From assembly GCA_040768665.1 (NCBI GenBank), contig JAXGMN010000008.1, positions 248,001 to 312,000 on the forward strand: a stretch of 64,000 bases of DNA, written 5' to 3'. The notes beneath the pieces were generated by a model. It was not told the origin of the DNA and searched no databases. It saw only the letters and a list, made by a program, of their open reading frames with translations. Position numbers and translations under genes: made by a program. The stretch is from JABWBD01 sp040768665. GTDB taxonomy: Bacteria > Planctomycetota > Planctomycetia > Pirellulales > Thermoguttaceae. Of the stretch, positions 31,391 through 40,069 are shown piece by piece; position 1 is the stretch's first letter; each line of letters begins with the position of its first letter.

Positions 31391-33508
31391 GTGTTCGGTC
31401 TGCCGCACCCGGAGTGGGGTGCCTCCGCAAAGACAGTTGACTTTCTCATGAACGAAACGCTGCGGCTCGACGTCGGCATTACCGACCGCAGGATGATCGC
31501 GATCCGTCTGCAGCCGCTGCTGGAGTCGGCGCCGGACGCCATGGTGATCGTCGACCGGTACGGAACAATCGTTTTGGCCAATTCCCAGACGGAGAAGCTC
31601 TTCGGCTACGCAAGCCAAGAACTGATCGGCCAGACGATCGAGACACTCGTGCCCGCCTCGCTTCGGCAACACCACGCGAGGCTGCGGTCGGAGTACGCGG
31701 CCTCACCCCAGCGTCGCATGATGGCCGAACGCCCGGAATTGACGGCCTGCCGCAAGGACGGCGTGGAGTTTCCGGCGGAGATCAGTCTTAGCCCTATCGA
31801 AATGGACGGCGAGGTTTTCATTTCCGCCGCCATTCGGGATATCAGCTACCGGAAGCGGATCGAGCGGTCGTTGCAGTGGAACGTGCAGGTCCAGGCAACG
31901 TTGATCGCGCTGCTGAGAGTGGCGCTCGAGCCGATTTCCCTGCAGGAGCAGTTGGAACAGGCATTGGATCTCCTTTTCTCCGTTCCGTGGATCGAACTGG
32001 AGTCGAAGGGCGCCGTATTCCTCGTGGGAAAACGCGCCGATACACTGACGCTGGCTGCACAGAGGGGGCTCCCCGGTCCGATCCCCGAGAAGTGCGCCGC
32101 GGTGCCTTTCGAACGCTGCCTGTGCGGCCGGGCGGCCGCGGCCCGCGAGATCGTGTTTGTCGATTGCGTCGACGAACGCCACGAGACGCAGTTCGACGGT
32201 ATGCCTCAACACGGACATTATTGTGTTCCGATTTTCTCCGGCGGCGACCTGCTCGGCGTGATGACGCTCTACGTGAAACAGGGCCACCGGACGAGCGAGG
32301 ACCAGGAAGACTTTCTCGCGGCCGTCGCCAGCGCTCTGGCAGGAATCATCCGGCACAGCCAGACCGAGGCGTCGCTGAGGAAGAGCGAGGAGCGGTTCGA
32401 ACTGGCGGTGCGGGGAACCGACGCGGGAATCTGGGATTGGGATCTCCGGACGAACCAGGTGTACTATTCGCCGCGTTGGAAGAGTATCCTCGGCTACGAG
32501 CCCCACGAAATCCGAGATGACTATCGCGAATGGGAAAGCCGGCTTCATCCTGAGGAGCGGGAACGAGCCTTGGCCGCCATCCGCGATTACCTGGAGGGCA
32601 AGACCTCGGAATACGAATTGGAGCACCGATTACGGCACAAGGACGGCACGTATCGATGGCTTCTCGCACGCGGCGCGGTCTTGCGCGACCAGCATGGAAA
32701 GCCGTACCGCATGGCCGGATCCCATATCGACGTGACCGAACGGAGGGAGTCGGAAGTGAGGCTGCGCCACCGCGAAGCGCAGCTCCTTGCCGCCCAGAAA
32801 ATCCAGGAATCCCTTTTGCCCCACGCGCCTCCGGCGGCGCCGGGATTCAGGATCGCCGGCAGGGTCGCCCCTGCGGAGTTTGCCGGAGGAGACTACTTCG
32901 ACTATCTCTGGCTGCCCGACGGCGCCCTGGGCATTGTGGTAGGGGACGTGAGCGGGCACGACGTCGGTGCGGCGCTGGTCATGGCGTCGACCGCCGCGCA
33001 TCTGCGGTCGTTCGCAGAGGACCACACACGCATCGAGGAGATTCTGGCACACACGAATTCCATTCTTTACCGGGAGACCGACGACGGCCAGTTCGTTACA
33101 TTGGTCTTCGTCCGGCTGGAACTGCCGGCAGCGACGCTCAGCTACACAAGCGCGGGCCATCCGTCGGGCTACGTACTGCGGCAAGACGGCGATATCAAAA
33201 CAGTGCTTCCGAGCACGGCCCTGCCACTGGCCGTTCTTCCCAACGTCGACTTTCCGGTTCAGGGGCCCTTGCCTCTCGAATCGGGCGACGTGGTGTTGCT
33301 GATCACCGACGGAGTGCCGGAGGCCCGTGCGGCGAGCGGGGAGTTCTTTGGAACCGAGCGGATGCTGACCGTGGTCCGGGAAAACCTCCACCGCGACGCG
33401 CGAGAGATTGTCGACAAGCTCCAGGAGGCGGTCCAAAGATTCTCCGATCGCGCCCAGAACTCGGATGATGTGACGGTGGTCGCCGTGCGGGTGGAGTCGC
33501 GCGATTGA
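31391..33508 (+). CDS. PAS-GAF-PAS sensor with SpoIIE/RsbU-type serine phosphatase domain
   Basis: The 705-residue protein starts at GTG after GAGG; an ATG 19 codons in is an alternative. A first PAS domain spans about residues 42-165 (LLESAPDAMVIVDRYGTIVL; IRDISYRKRIERS). A GAF-like domain follows at about 185-335 (FSGGDLLGVMTLYVKQG). A second PAS with PAC lies at about 345-470 (FELAVRGTDAGIWDWDLRTN; SHIDVTERRES). The PP2C/SpoIIE phosphatase is C-terminal: AGGDYFDYLWL, VVGDVSGHDVGAALVMA, LITDGVPEA and SDDVTVVAVRV supply the metal-binding Asp residues. No membrane segment is present. It likely dephosphorylates an anti-sigma antagonist in partner switching, but no antagonist or kinase is adjacent. 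Confidence 0.9.
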   Translation: MFGLPHPEWGASAKTVDFLMNETLRLDVGITDRRMIAIRLQPLLESAPDAMVIVDRYGTIVLANSQTEKLFGYASQELIGQTIETLVPASLRQHHARLRSEYAASPQRRMMAERPELTACRKDGVEFPAEISLSPIEMDGEVFISAAIRDISYRKRIERSLQWNVQVQATLIALLRVALEPISLQEQLEQALDLLFSVPWIELESKGAVFLVGKRADTLTLAAQRGLPGPIPEKCAAVPFERCLCGRAAAAREIVFVDCVDERHETQFDGMPQHGHYCVPIFSGGDLLGVMTLYVKQGHRTSEDQEDFLAAVASALAGIIRHSQTEASLRKSEERFELAVRGTDAGIWDWDLRTNQVYYSPRWKSILGYEPHEIRDDYREWESRLHPEERERALAAIRDYLEGKTSEYELEHRLRHKDGTYRWLLARGAVLRDQHGKPYRMAGSHIDVTERRESEVRLRHREAQLLAAQKIQESLLPHAPPAAPGFRIAGRVAPAEFAGGDYFDYLWLPDGALGIVVGDVSGHDVGAALVMASTAAHLRSFAEDHTRIEEILAHTNSILYRETDDGQFVTLVFVRLELPAATLSYTSAGHPSGYVLRQDGDIKTVLPSTALPLAVLPNVDFPVQGPLPLESGDVVLLITDGVPEARAASGEFFGTERMLTVVRENLHRDAREIVDKLQEAVQRFSDRAQNSDDVTVVAVRVESRD

Positions 33509-33535
33509 CATGCCCGGGCAGCGCCACGGACCGTA

Positions 33536-33575
33536 CTCCTACGAAAGTAGCTCCAGGCTGTTTTCGTATGAGGAG
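33536..33575. terminator. Imperfect hairpin between convergent genes
   Basis: CTCCTACGAAA and TTTCGTATGAGGAG form an imperfect stem between the end of the phosphatase gene and the end of the minus-strand glycosidase. The T-run after it on the plus strand (CCCCTTTTTC) lies about 15 bases away. It could serve as a weak bidirectional terminator. Confidence 0.25.
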
Positions 33576-33619
33576 CGTGCTTGCCCCTTTTTCTTGCGGT
33601 ACGGATTTGGCTGACGGGC

Positions 33620-36283
33620 TCAACGGATCTCCGCCTCGTACCAGACGGTTCGATGGCGTGGCTCGAGCGAAAGGACGGTCCGGCCATCGCGGGTTTCGCA
33701 GCCGATCGCCGCACGGCGATTTCCCGATTCGTCCAGGGGATAGAAGCGGACTCGCCCGGGAGCAATCGGGAGCATAACCTCGGCCGTGATCCCCTCGCAG
33801 AGAATCGGTTCGCTGCCCCACCGGGTCCCGACCGTAATGCGGTCGTCGCCGAGCGACTCGACCTGCATCTGGCGATTCTGGATCCAGCCGGTGGCAGCGA
33901 CGAGGATGCGCCCGGGCTCGGTCAAACGGTCCGCGTCCATGGCCGTCAACGAGATCGTGGCCCAGTCCAGGCGGCTGGGTCCCACCTTGATCTCGATTGC
34001 GTCGCCCAAGGTGAAGGTCCGTCCCCGGATGAAGCCGGTGAAAAGTTTCGTCCGCGGCGTATCGGCGATGAAGTATCCCGCGCCGTCTTCGGAGACATCC
34101 CAGCGGAGCTGACCGGTATCGGAGACGAACGACTCGGCATCATCGGCAACCGGGGGCGCGGAGATGCGGCCATCGGTGTCTTCTACCAGCTTCATTCCGA
34201 TGGCATGCTGAAGCGCGACCCGCGGGTCGAGGCCGAAGTCTTTCGCGGTCAACTGCCGGGCCGTGAGAGTCTCGTGAAGCGTGCGGCGCTCGTCGTCGGC
34301 AGAGACGGGCACGGCAACCGTCTGCTCGGCCCGGGCCACGTCGCCGCGGAGAAACAGCGCGGCGGCGGCGGGCGTGTGGGCGAGCTTGCCGGTGTCGCTT
34401 TTGATGTCGAAGAAGCCGGGGATCCGGCGGGGCTCGAAGTCGGTGTTGTGCGACCAGGTAAAACTGAAGACTCCGTCCCAAGCCTGGAATCCGCCGAAGG
34501 CGGCGATCATCGGAAAAGCCTCCGCGGCGTAGGCGTTGGGAGCCGGATGGTTGTACTCGCTCACCGTATAGGCCATGCCGGCGACGCGCCGAACCGCCAG
34601 GCTCGCCAGGGTCCCGCCCGGGCTATTCACCAGCGCGATGTTCCGCACAAACCAGTTGTTGGGATCCCAGGGCCGCCCTGGAAAACGCGGATGCTCCCAG
34701 TAGCTGTGGGCGTCGATGTAGTCGAGCGCGGCCTGGATCGTCACGGGGCTGTAACTGAGTTGGGTTCCCGAAACGAGGCAGCGCACTCCAAGATCGTCCT
34801 TCAAAAAGCGGTACATTCCGTGCCAGTAGTCGCGCTCGGTTTCCCAGAGGAAATCGACGAAGTCGCGGCGCGCCGGCCTGGTAAGATTGAGCTCGCCGCG
34901 ACGAAGCACCGGCACGGTGCGATCTTCGAGCCGTTCGCCGGCCTGCAGGCCCACGATTCCGCCCGGGCGCAGCGACACCCCGGCCAGTTCGTACGTGCCC
35001 GGGTCCAAGTTGCTGAAGGTGATTCGGGCGTTCGAATCGTCCTGCTCGGCTACGAACGTGAAGCGGCACATCTTCCACTCCGGGCCGATTTCCACGCTGC
35101 TGGAAAACCCCAGCCGCTGCCATGGTTCGTGGGCCATCATGGCATTGAGGTTGAGCTGCCGCTTCTTGTCGGAACGCGCGAAGAAAGCGAGCGTGTAGGG
35201 GGAGTCTTTCTTCAGTTCGAGTCCGGCCTGGTGGATCTGCGGATGCCAGGCAACGCTCCCTTTCTGAAGGACTTCGATACGAAGGGCCGGTCTTCCTTCC
35301 GGGCCGCCGGGCGTGACCAACCAGTCGACTTTTGTCTCTCCGTCGCGTTCCATGCTCCACCGCGCGGTTCCCTCGAAGAAATCGCCGTTGGCGAGCATCT
35401 CCGCACCCAGTGGCTTCTCGCCGGCCTTCCAAGCCGCACGGAGCTTGTCCGTGCTGCCGTACTTCTTCTGCAGCCAAGCGTTCCAGAGGTCGCGGTACGT
35501 GGTGGCGTAGGGGTCGGGCAAGGAATCGAGATCGCCTCCGTTCCAGACGGTGAACAGGGCATCCTCGTTGCTGATCTCGACGAAGGCCACGGCCGGCTCA
35601 TCGGCGTAGCGGGTCTTGGTATAGGGATTGACGTGCGTGAGCAGATCGCGAGCGTACTGTTTCTGGGCTTCGATCATTCGCGGCTCGAAGTTGCCGAGCC
35701 CCTTGTCGTACTTCGGCCGCTGCTGTTGCGCCGGGAACCCCTCCTTTTCATCGAGCCATCGCGAGACGTGAAGGTTGATGTTGGTGTAGATTCCCTCCTG
35801 TTTGAGCCGGCTGATGACATAGTCGAGTCGTTCGAGCTGCTCGGGGTCGATCGTCAGTTTGTTCGGACTCTTGCCCCAGATGCTGCGCGAGTCCATATGG
35901 TGCATGCGGACGCAGTTGATGCCGAACCTGGCCAGGCGAGCGGCCAGGCGATCGGCTTCCTCGTGGCTCGGAAAGCAGGCGTCGAAGCAGAGGTTGGTGG
36001 CCCAAAATCGGATCGGCCCGGCGTTGGTCACCAGCCGGCCGTCTTCCGCGCGCACGAAACCGTTCTTGCCCGCCGGCCGTTCGAGCAGCGCGGAAACATT
36101 CGTCGCGTTCTCCGGAGCATCGTAGGAGATGACGAAGGGGAAGAGCGACTGTTCACTGTCGGCGGCCGCGGCGTTGGCGACCGCGAGGACCATGCTCGGT
36201 AAGCACGCCATGAGAACGAGGAAGAACTGAGCGAAAATCTTCGGTACAGCGGTATGGTAGATGCGTTGTCGTGCACAATTCAT
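33620..36283 (-). CDS. Secreted clan GH-A glycosidase (GH5-like) with inserted carbohydrate-binding domain
   Basis: I choose the ATG giving MNCARQRIYHTAVPKIFAQF and a hydrophobic leader ending in a run of Ala, for 887 residues. The TIM barrel begins FVRAEDGRLVTNAGPIRFWA and has RFGINCVRMHHMD. The acid/base is in VAFVEISNEDALF (E240, the clan GH-A Asn-Glu pair). The likely nucleophile is in MAYTVSEYNHPAP (E576). Between them, about residues 296-442, sits a CBM4/9-like sandwich (EMLANGDFFEGTARWSMERD onward). A C-terminal region of about 200 residues has beta-rich sequence. The substrate is a plant or algal polysaccharide by inference. The gene follows the GH123-like gene on the same strand, 83 bp downstream. 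Confidence 0.75.
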   Translation of the reverse strand: MNCARQRIYHTAVPKIFAQFFLVLMACLPSMVLAVANAAAADSEQSLFPFVISYDAPENATNVSALLERPAGKNGFVRAEDGRLVTNAGPIRFWATNLCFDACFPSHEEADRLAARLARFGINCVRMHHMDSRSIWGKSPNKLTIDPEQLERLDYVISRLKQEGIYTNINLHVSRWLDEKEGFPAQQQRPKYDKGLGNFEPRMIEAQKQYARDLLTHVNPYTKTRYADEPAVAFVEISNEDALFTVWNGGDLDSLPDPYATTYRDLWNAWLQKKYGSTDKLRAAWKAGEKPLGAEMLANGDFFEGTARWSMERDGETKVDWLVTPGGPEGRPALRIEVLQKGSVAWHPQIHQAGLELKKDSPYTLAFFARSDKKRQLNLNAMMAHEPWQRLGFSSSVEIGPEWKMCRFTFVAEQDDSNARITFSNLDPGTYELAGVSLRPGGIVGLQAGERLEDRTVPVLRRGELNLTRPARRDFVDFLWETERDYWHGMYRFLKDDLGVRCLVSGTQLSYSPVTIQAALDYIDAHSYWEHPRFPGRPWDPNNWFVRNIALVNSPGGTLASLAVRRVAGMAYTVSEYNHPAPNAYAAEAFPMIAAFGGFQAWDGVFSFTWSHNTDFEPRRIPGFFDIKSDTGKLAHTPAAAALFLRGDVARAEQTVAVPVSADDERRTLHETLTARQLTAKDFGLDPRVALQHAIGMKLVEDTDGRISAPPVADDAESFVSDTGQLRWDVSEDGAGYFIADTPRTKLFTGFIRGRTFTLGDAIEIKVGPSRLDWATISLTAMDADRLTEPGRILVAATGWIQNRQMQVESLGDDRITVGTRWGSEPILCEGITAEVMLPIAPGRVRFYPLDESGNRRAAIGCETRDGRTVLSLEPRHRTVWYEAEIR

Positions 36284-36366
36284 GTCGGCGGTTCTCAAGG
36301 GGTTAAATTCTCCACCTGCCACTATGACAGACGACGGCTTGAGCTTCGGTGCAGGCCTTCTAAACC

Positions 36367-38832
36367 TCACTCCAGGGATTCAAGAACTTCCAGGATCTGC
36401 ACACGAACGGCGTCGGCCTTCGTGCGGTCCTTGTCTTCGTGCCAGCGGATCTCGGCGACGCCGTCGGCTTCGAGCACGGAGTCGGCGCCGTGGGCGAGCA
36501 GCTTCTCGGCGGCTGCAATCGCCGCGCCGGACTTGCCCGCGGCCTTGGCATGATCCGTCGCCTCGCGGAGCATCACGAAGTATTCGTAGTCCTCGACGCT
36601 CTCGCGGATCGCCTCCATATGCTTGCCTGCCGTGACGGAGTTGTCATCCAGAAACAGCGGCGTGAAGGGGCCGCCTTTGACGAAGTACTCACACCACGAC
36701 GAAGCCCCGCTGTTGTCGCCGAAGGCCCAGAAGTACGACCCGGTGCCGCCGATCTTCCAGCAGTGCCAGGCCTGGAGCCGGTGATAGCTGTACGGGTCGA
36801 GCAGCTTGGCCGGCCCGGAGCAGGAGTACGACTCCAGCGTGCGGCCCTGTTTCTTCTGGTCGAGATAGAAGCGGGCAAACGACTCGCCGTGCTCGAGCCA
36901 CATCGGCCGGTTCGGACAGAGGACATCGCACGCTTCGAACAGCTCGGGCGGGGCCTTCGAGGGATCGCGGTAGGTTGGATCCTCCCAGAGGATCACTTCC
37001 GGCTCGGCGGCCCGGATCGCTCTCGCCCAGGCCAGCAGCGGCCCGATGTCGGATCCTTCGTGCGGCTCGTCGTGGATCAACAGGGCAAGCCGGTCGGGCC
37101 GAATGCCTTTGGTCTTCAGGTGGCGGACCCAGGCGGAGATCCACGTGCCCACGCGCTGGCCAAACTGCGGCGAATCGATTGGGGCGCCTCCCAGCGACGT
37201 AACGATCGCGCCGCTGTAGTGAGCCACGGAGAGGAACACATGATAGCGTTTCGCGTCGGGCCACTGGGCGATCCAGTCGTCGAACCGCTTCGTATCCAGT
37301 TCAATTTTCGAAGGATCGTTCGGGTCGAACTGGAACTTCATCATCGCGACGGAGGTCGCCCAAGGGGCATTGACGTAATGCGACTGCATGTGGTCGAGGA
37401 ATGCCGCCAGGTTCTGCCGGGTGACCCCGTACATGCTGCCGGAATCGGTGTAGCTCCAGCCACCCAAGTGCAGCGTCGTCTTTTGCGGGAATTGAAACGG
37501 CCAGATCCGCAGTTCGAGCGGGACCTCGAGCCGCTCGGTGCCATCGGCCTGCACAATGAGCTTTCCACGGTGCATTGCGGCCGGTTCGTTCACCGGGTGG
37601 AACGTAAACCAGACCTGCCGGGTCAGGCCGGGCGGAATGGAGACGGTCCAGTGATCGCCGTTTCGCTTCGCCTCCGGCAAGGCCGCGGCGATGGGCTTCG
37701 ATTGGGCCGTATCGGTCCAGGCGACTTCATGCACGGTGACGTATTCCGGCGATGGCGCACCGGGAATGCCTGCTATTTGGATCTTCGCCTCAAGCGTGCT
37801 GCCGCCGCTGTTGTGAAGGTTCACCGCCGCTGCCCGATACTCGCCCCGCATTGCGTGAACCTGGATCGGCCGGCCTGATGCGGGCGAAGGAATCCCGATG
37901 AGGTCGAGCGGATCCCAAATACCGGGCACGACGGCCCAGAAGTCGGGCCGGCCCGCCGCCTTCCACAGGTCCGCCTGGATCTGGAACAGCTCCGCATGGG
38001 CGTCGCCGATCGGCAGGACCGCGCGGAGATCCGGCCCGATTTCGCCGGCCGCCGTGTTCAGGCGATCTTGAACACGCTTCAGCCGCTGCCGCAGGTCTTG
38101 TTTCGCGGCGGCTGCGACCTGGGCCATTTCGATCGCCTCGCGGAGATCGGCCACGTCGTTGCCGTAACGGATCCGTACCGCGCGGCGAACCCGCCCTTGC
38201 TCGAAGACCGACTTGGCACTTTCGACCGCCTCGCCGCCGGGATCCCTGTTGAGCAGATCCGACGGGCCACGGAAGACCTCGACTTCGTCGACGAAGAGAT
38301 AAGGGGCTCCGGCGGAAGGGATCGCGAGGAATTGTACATAGCGGCCCCGCGTTGCGAGGTTATGGCTGACGACGCGGCGGATTGCATACTTCTCCGGCCA
38401 GGGTCCGCTGTTCTCGTGGTCCATGGCCACGAGGTCGCCGACGTCGCGATAGTTCTTGCCGTCGTCGCTGACAAGGATCCGTATTTCCGCCGGCCAGGTC
38501 ACTCCTGCCGCGCCTGCTGCGGTCGTGAACGAGGCGCCGGAGATCGGCTCCACCTTGCCAAGGTCGACGGTGATCAGCGCATAGGCAGGATGGGTCCAGC
38601 CGACCGTGCCTTGCTGCGTCCAGAAATGGTCTTTCGTCGATTTGCCGTCGGTGAGCTGGGTGCGATCTCCCGGGTCGGTGCAGTACGAATAGTTTGGCTG
38701 CGGCCAGATCGTATACGGCTTGCCTTGAGCGATGTTCTCACGGGGTTCTGCGGCAGCGGAGAACGTGGCGCAAAGAGCTCCGAGGATCGCGAGGGCAATA
38801 GCAGCGGCATTTTTGAAAGCGGTGGGGATCAT
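36367..38832 (-). CDS. Secreted F5/8-type C (discoidin) plus GH123/DUF4091-like protein
   Basis: The 821-residue protein has the leader MIPTAFKNAAAIALAILGAL. A discoidin domain occupies about residues 35-190 (LTDGKSTKDHFWTQQGTVGW; ALITVDLGKVEPISGASF; RYVQFLAIPSAGAP). After a helical linker comes a beta domain ending RLEVPLELRIWPFQFPQ. Then a barrel with LALLIHDEPHEGSD follows, whose Asp-Glu pair suits GH123 substrate-assisted catalysis. The closing KHMEAIRESVEDYEYFVMLR is the DUF4091 hallmark. GH123 enzymes remove beta-GalNAc from glycans; specificity here is inferred. It may form a unit with the GH5-like gene downstream. Confidence 0.75.
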   Translation of the reverse strand: MIPTAFKNAAAIALAILGALCATFSAAAEPRENIAQGKPYTIWPQPNYSYCTDPGDRTQLTDGKSTKDHFWTQQGTVGWTHPAYALITVDLGKVEPISGASFTTAAGAAGVTWPAEIRILVSDDGKNYRDVGDLVAMDHENSGPWPEKYAIRRVVSHNLATRGRYVQFLAIPSAGAPYLFVDEVEVFRGPSDLLNRDPGGEAVESAKSVFEQGRVRRAVRIRYGNDVADLREAIEMAQVAAAAKQDLRQRLKRVQDRLNTAAGEIGPDLRAVLPIGDAHAELFQIQADLWKAAGRPDFWAVVPGIWDPLDLIGIPSPASGRPIQVHAMRGEYRAAAVNLHNSGGSTLEAKIQIAGIPGAPSPEYVTVHEVAWTDTAQSKPIAAALPEAKRNGDHWTVSIPPGLTRQVWFTFHPVNEPAAMHRGKLIVQADGTERLEVPLELRIWPFQFPQKTTLHLGGWSYTDSGSMYGVTRQNLAAFLDHMQSHYVNAPWATSVAMMKFQFDPNDPSKIELDTKRFDDWIAQWPDAKRYHVFLSVAHYSGAIVTSLGGAPIDSPQFGQRVGTWISAWVRHLKTKGIRPDRLALLIHDEPHEGSDIGPLLAWARAIRAAEPEVILWEDPTYRDPSKAPPELFEACDVLCPNRPMWLEHGESFARFYLDQKKQGRTLESYSCSGPAKLLDPYSYHRLQAWHCWKIGGTGSYFWAFGDNSGASSWCEYFVKGGPFTPLFLDDNSVTAGKHMEAIRESVEDYEYFVMLREATDHAKAAGKSGAAIAAAEKLLAHGADSVLEADGVAEIRWHEDKDRTKADAVRVQILEVLESLE

Positions 38833-39006
38833 CGAGGGAGGTCTCCGTCAGATGGAGGGCGTGGGATTCAAAGGCAAGTGAGTTTCATGGAAGCCAGATC
38901 CAACCCGTCAGGCGGATTGCACAGGGTGGTGGGCAATTTGGCTCTCAGAGGCTATCCGACATGTATGCCACAATTCGCGCGGTTTCACGCTTTGCTGTAT
39001 CAAATG

Positions 39007-40056
39007 CTAGGGACTCGGTCTGCGTTCGAGCAGAGCCCGCAACTTCGTCGCTTGTTCGTCACTCAGCCCCGCCGCCAGCCGCTCAGGCGTGATTTCTCGA
39101 AGCGCCCTAGCCAAGCGATCTTCCGGCACGTCCCTAAGCGCCCTAGCCAAGAGGTCTTCCGGGGCGTCCCTAAGCGCCCTAGCCAAGAGGTCTTCCGGGG
39201 CGTCCCTAAGCGCCCTAGCCAAAAGGTCTTCCGGGGCATGCCTGAGCACCCTGGCCAAGAGGTCTCCCTGCGCCTCCTTGAGCGCATGGGCAAGGATGTC
39301 TTCCGGCATCTCATTGAGCACGCTGACCACGAGTTCTCCTTCAACCTCTCCGAGATACTGTGAGTCCTTGTGTTGCATTGCAAAACCCTCACCCAGGCTA
39401 CGAAACTGATGGATTTGCTGAACCATGTACCAGAGCAAAGCCCCGTGCCCCGAACTGGTCAACCCTTCTATTATACGCGCCCGTTCATTGAGAAACACGC
39501 GACTCACCAGCGAGAGAACAGGATCGCCGCGATCGGCCATGACGTCGGTCTCCGCCAGATGGGTTATGAACGGCAAACCGGCGAGGCGGAAGATTCCGCG
39601 ATCATGTTCCAACATCTCGCCCTCCATCGACTGCAACTCGTCGCGAAGCGACTCATTTGCAGCCCTTGCAAGGACAATCAGCGAGATGTCTCGCTGCGAG
39701 ATAAGCTCCGCATGCTGGCTGCGCCACAAATAGGTGCAACCCAGGAGCTGAGATAGATCGCCCGCTTCGAGTGCATCGGTTGGGCCCTTGAACTGGATCA
39801 GCGTAAAGCGGTTCAGCAGCGGCAGCAGGGCACCCGCTGCACGCCGTGCGGCCTCGGAGAGGTTACCCGCCTCGCGGCGAATCAGCAGGAGATCTACACG
39901 CAACGGGAGCTTGCCGACGGGCACTTCTTCCTGGACGGCGTACGCAGCGCCCATGACGTGGTCGAGCAGCCTGGCCAAGAGCGGATGCCACCAGGTCCGC
40001 GTCTTGCCCGGCTGATCACGGGGGGCACCACCCTCGGGAAAATCGGGATCGGACAT
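39007..40056 (-). CDS. PD-(D/E)XK-like protein with C-terminal 12-residue tandem repeats
   Basis: The 349-residue protein has an N-terminal region with PLRVDLLLI and, after a helix, FTLIQFKGPTD. This D...Q-x-K layout resembles the PD-(D/E)XK nuclease core, as in Rpn/transposase-like or DUF4351-associated proteins. The middle part is helical. From about residue 245 to 340 it consists of seven or eight 12-residue repeats of the form LARALRDAPEDL. The central copies are almost identical in DNA too, so expansion is recent. The gene is last in a tight run after an amidase (13-bp gap). Nuclease activity is not established. Confidence 0.6.
   Translation of the reverse strand: MSDPDFPEGGAPRDQPGKTRTWWHPLLARLLDHVMGAAYAVQEEVPVGKLPLRVDLLLIRREAGNLSEAARRAAGALLPLLNRFTLIQFKGPTDALEAGDLSQLLGCTYLWRSQHAELISQRDISLIVLARAANESLRDELQSMEGEMLEHDRGIFRLAGLPFITHLAETDVMADRGDPVLSLVSRVFLNERARIIEGLTSSGHGALLWYMVQQIHQFRSLGEGFAMQHKDSQYLGEVEGELVVSVLNEMPEDILAHALKEAQGDLLARVLRHAPEDLLARALRDAPEDLLARALRDAPEDLLARALRDVPEDRLARALREITPERLAAGLSDEQATKLRALLERRPSP
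39101..39320 (-). repeat. 36-bp in-frame tandem repeat
   Basis: The unit, starting AGCGCCCTAGCCAAG on the plus strand, begins at 39101, 39137, 39173 and 39209 with near identity, and at 39245 and 39281 in diverged form. It encodes the 12-residue LARALRDAPEDL repeat. Copy number may vary between strains. Confidence 0.85.
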
Positions 40057-40069
40057 GTCGCCAGTATAT

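Noticed and set aside
32000..33500. Possible histidine-kinase domain in the PAS/GAF protein
   Set aside because: No H-box or ATPase motifs; the C-terminus has SpoIIE/PP2C metal-binding motifs instead.
39101..39320. Regular 36-bp repeats considered as a CRISPR array
   Set aside because: The units are contiguous with no spacers and translate in frame to a 12-residue protein repeat.
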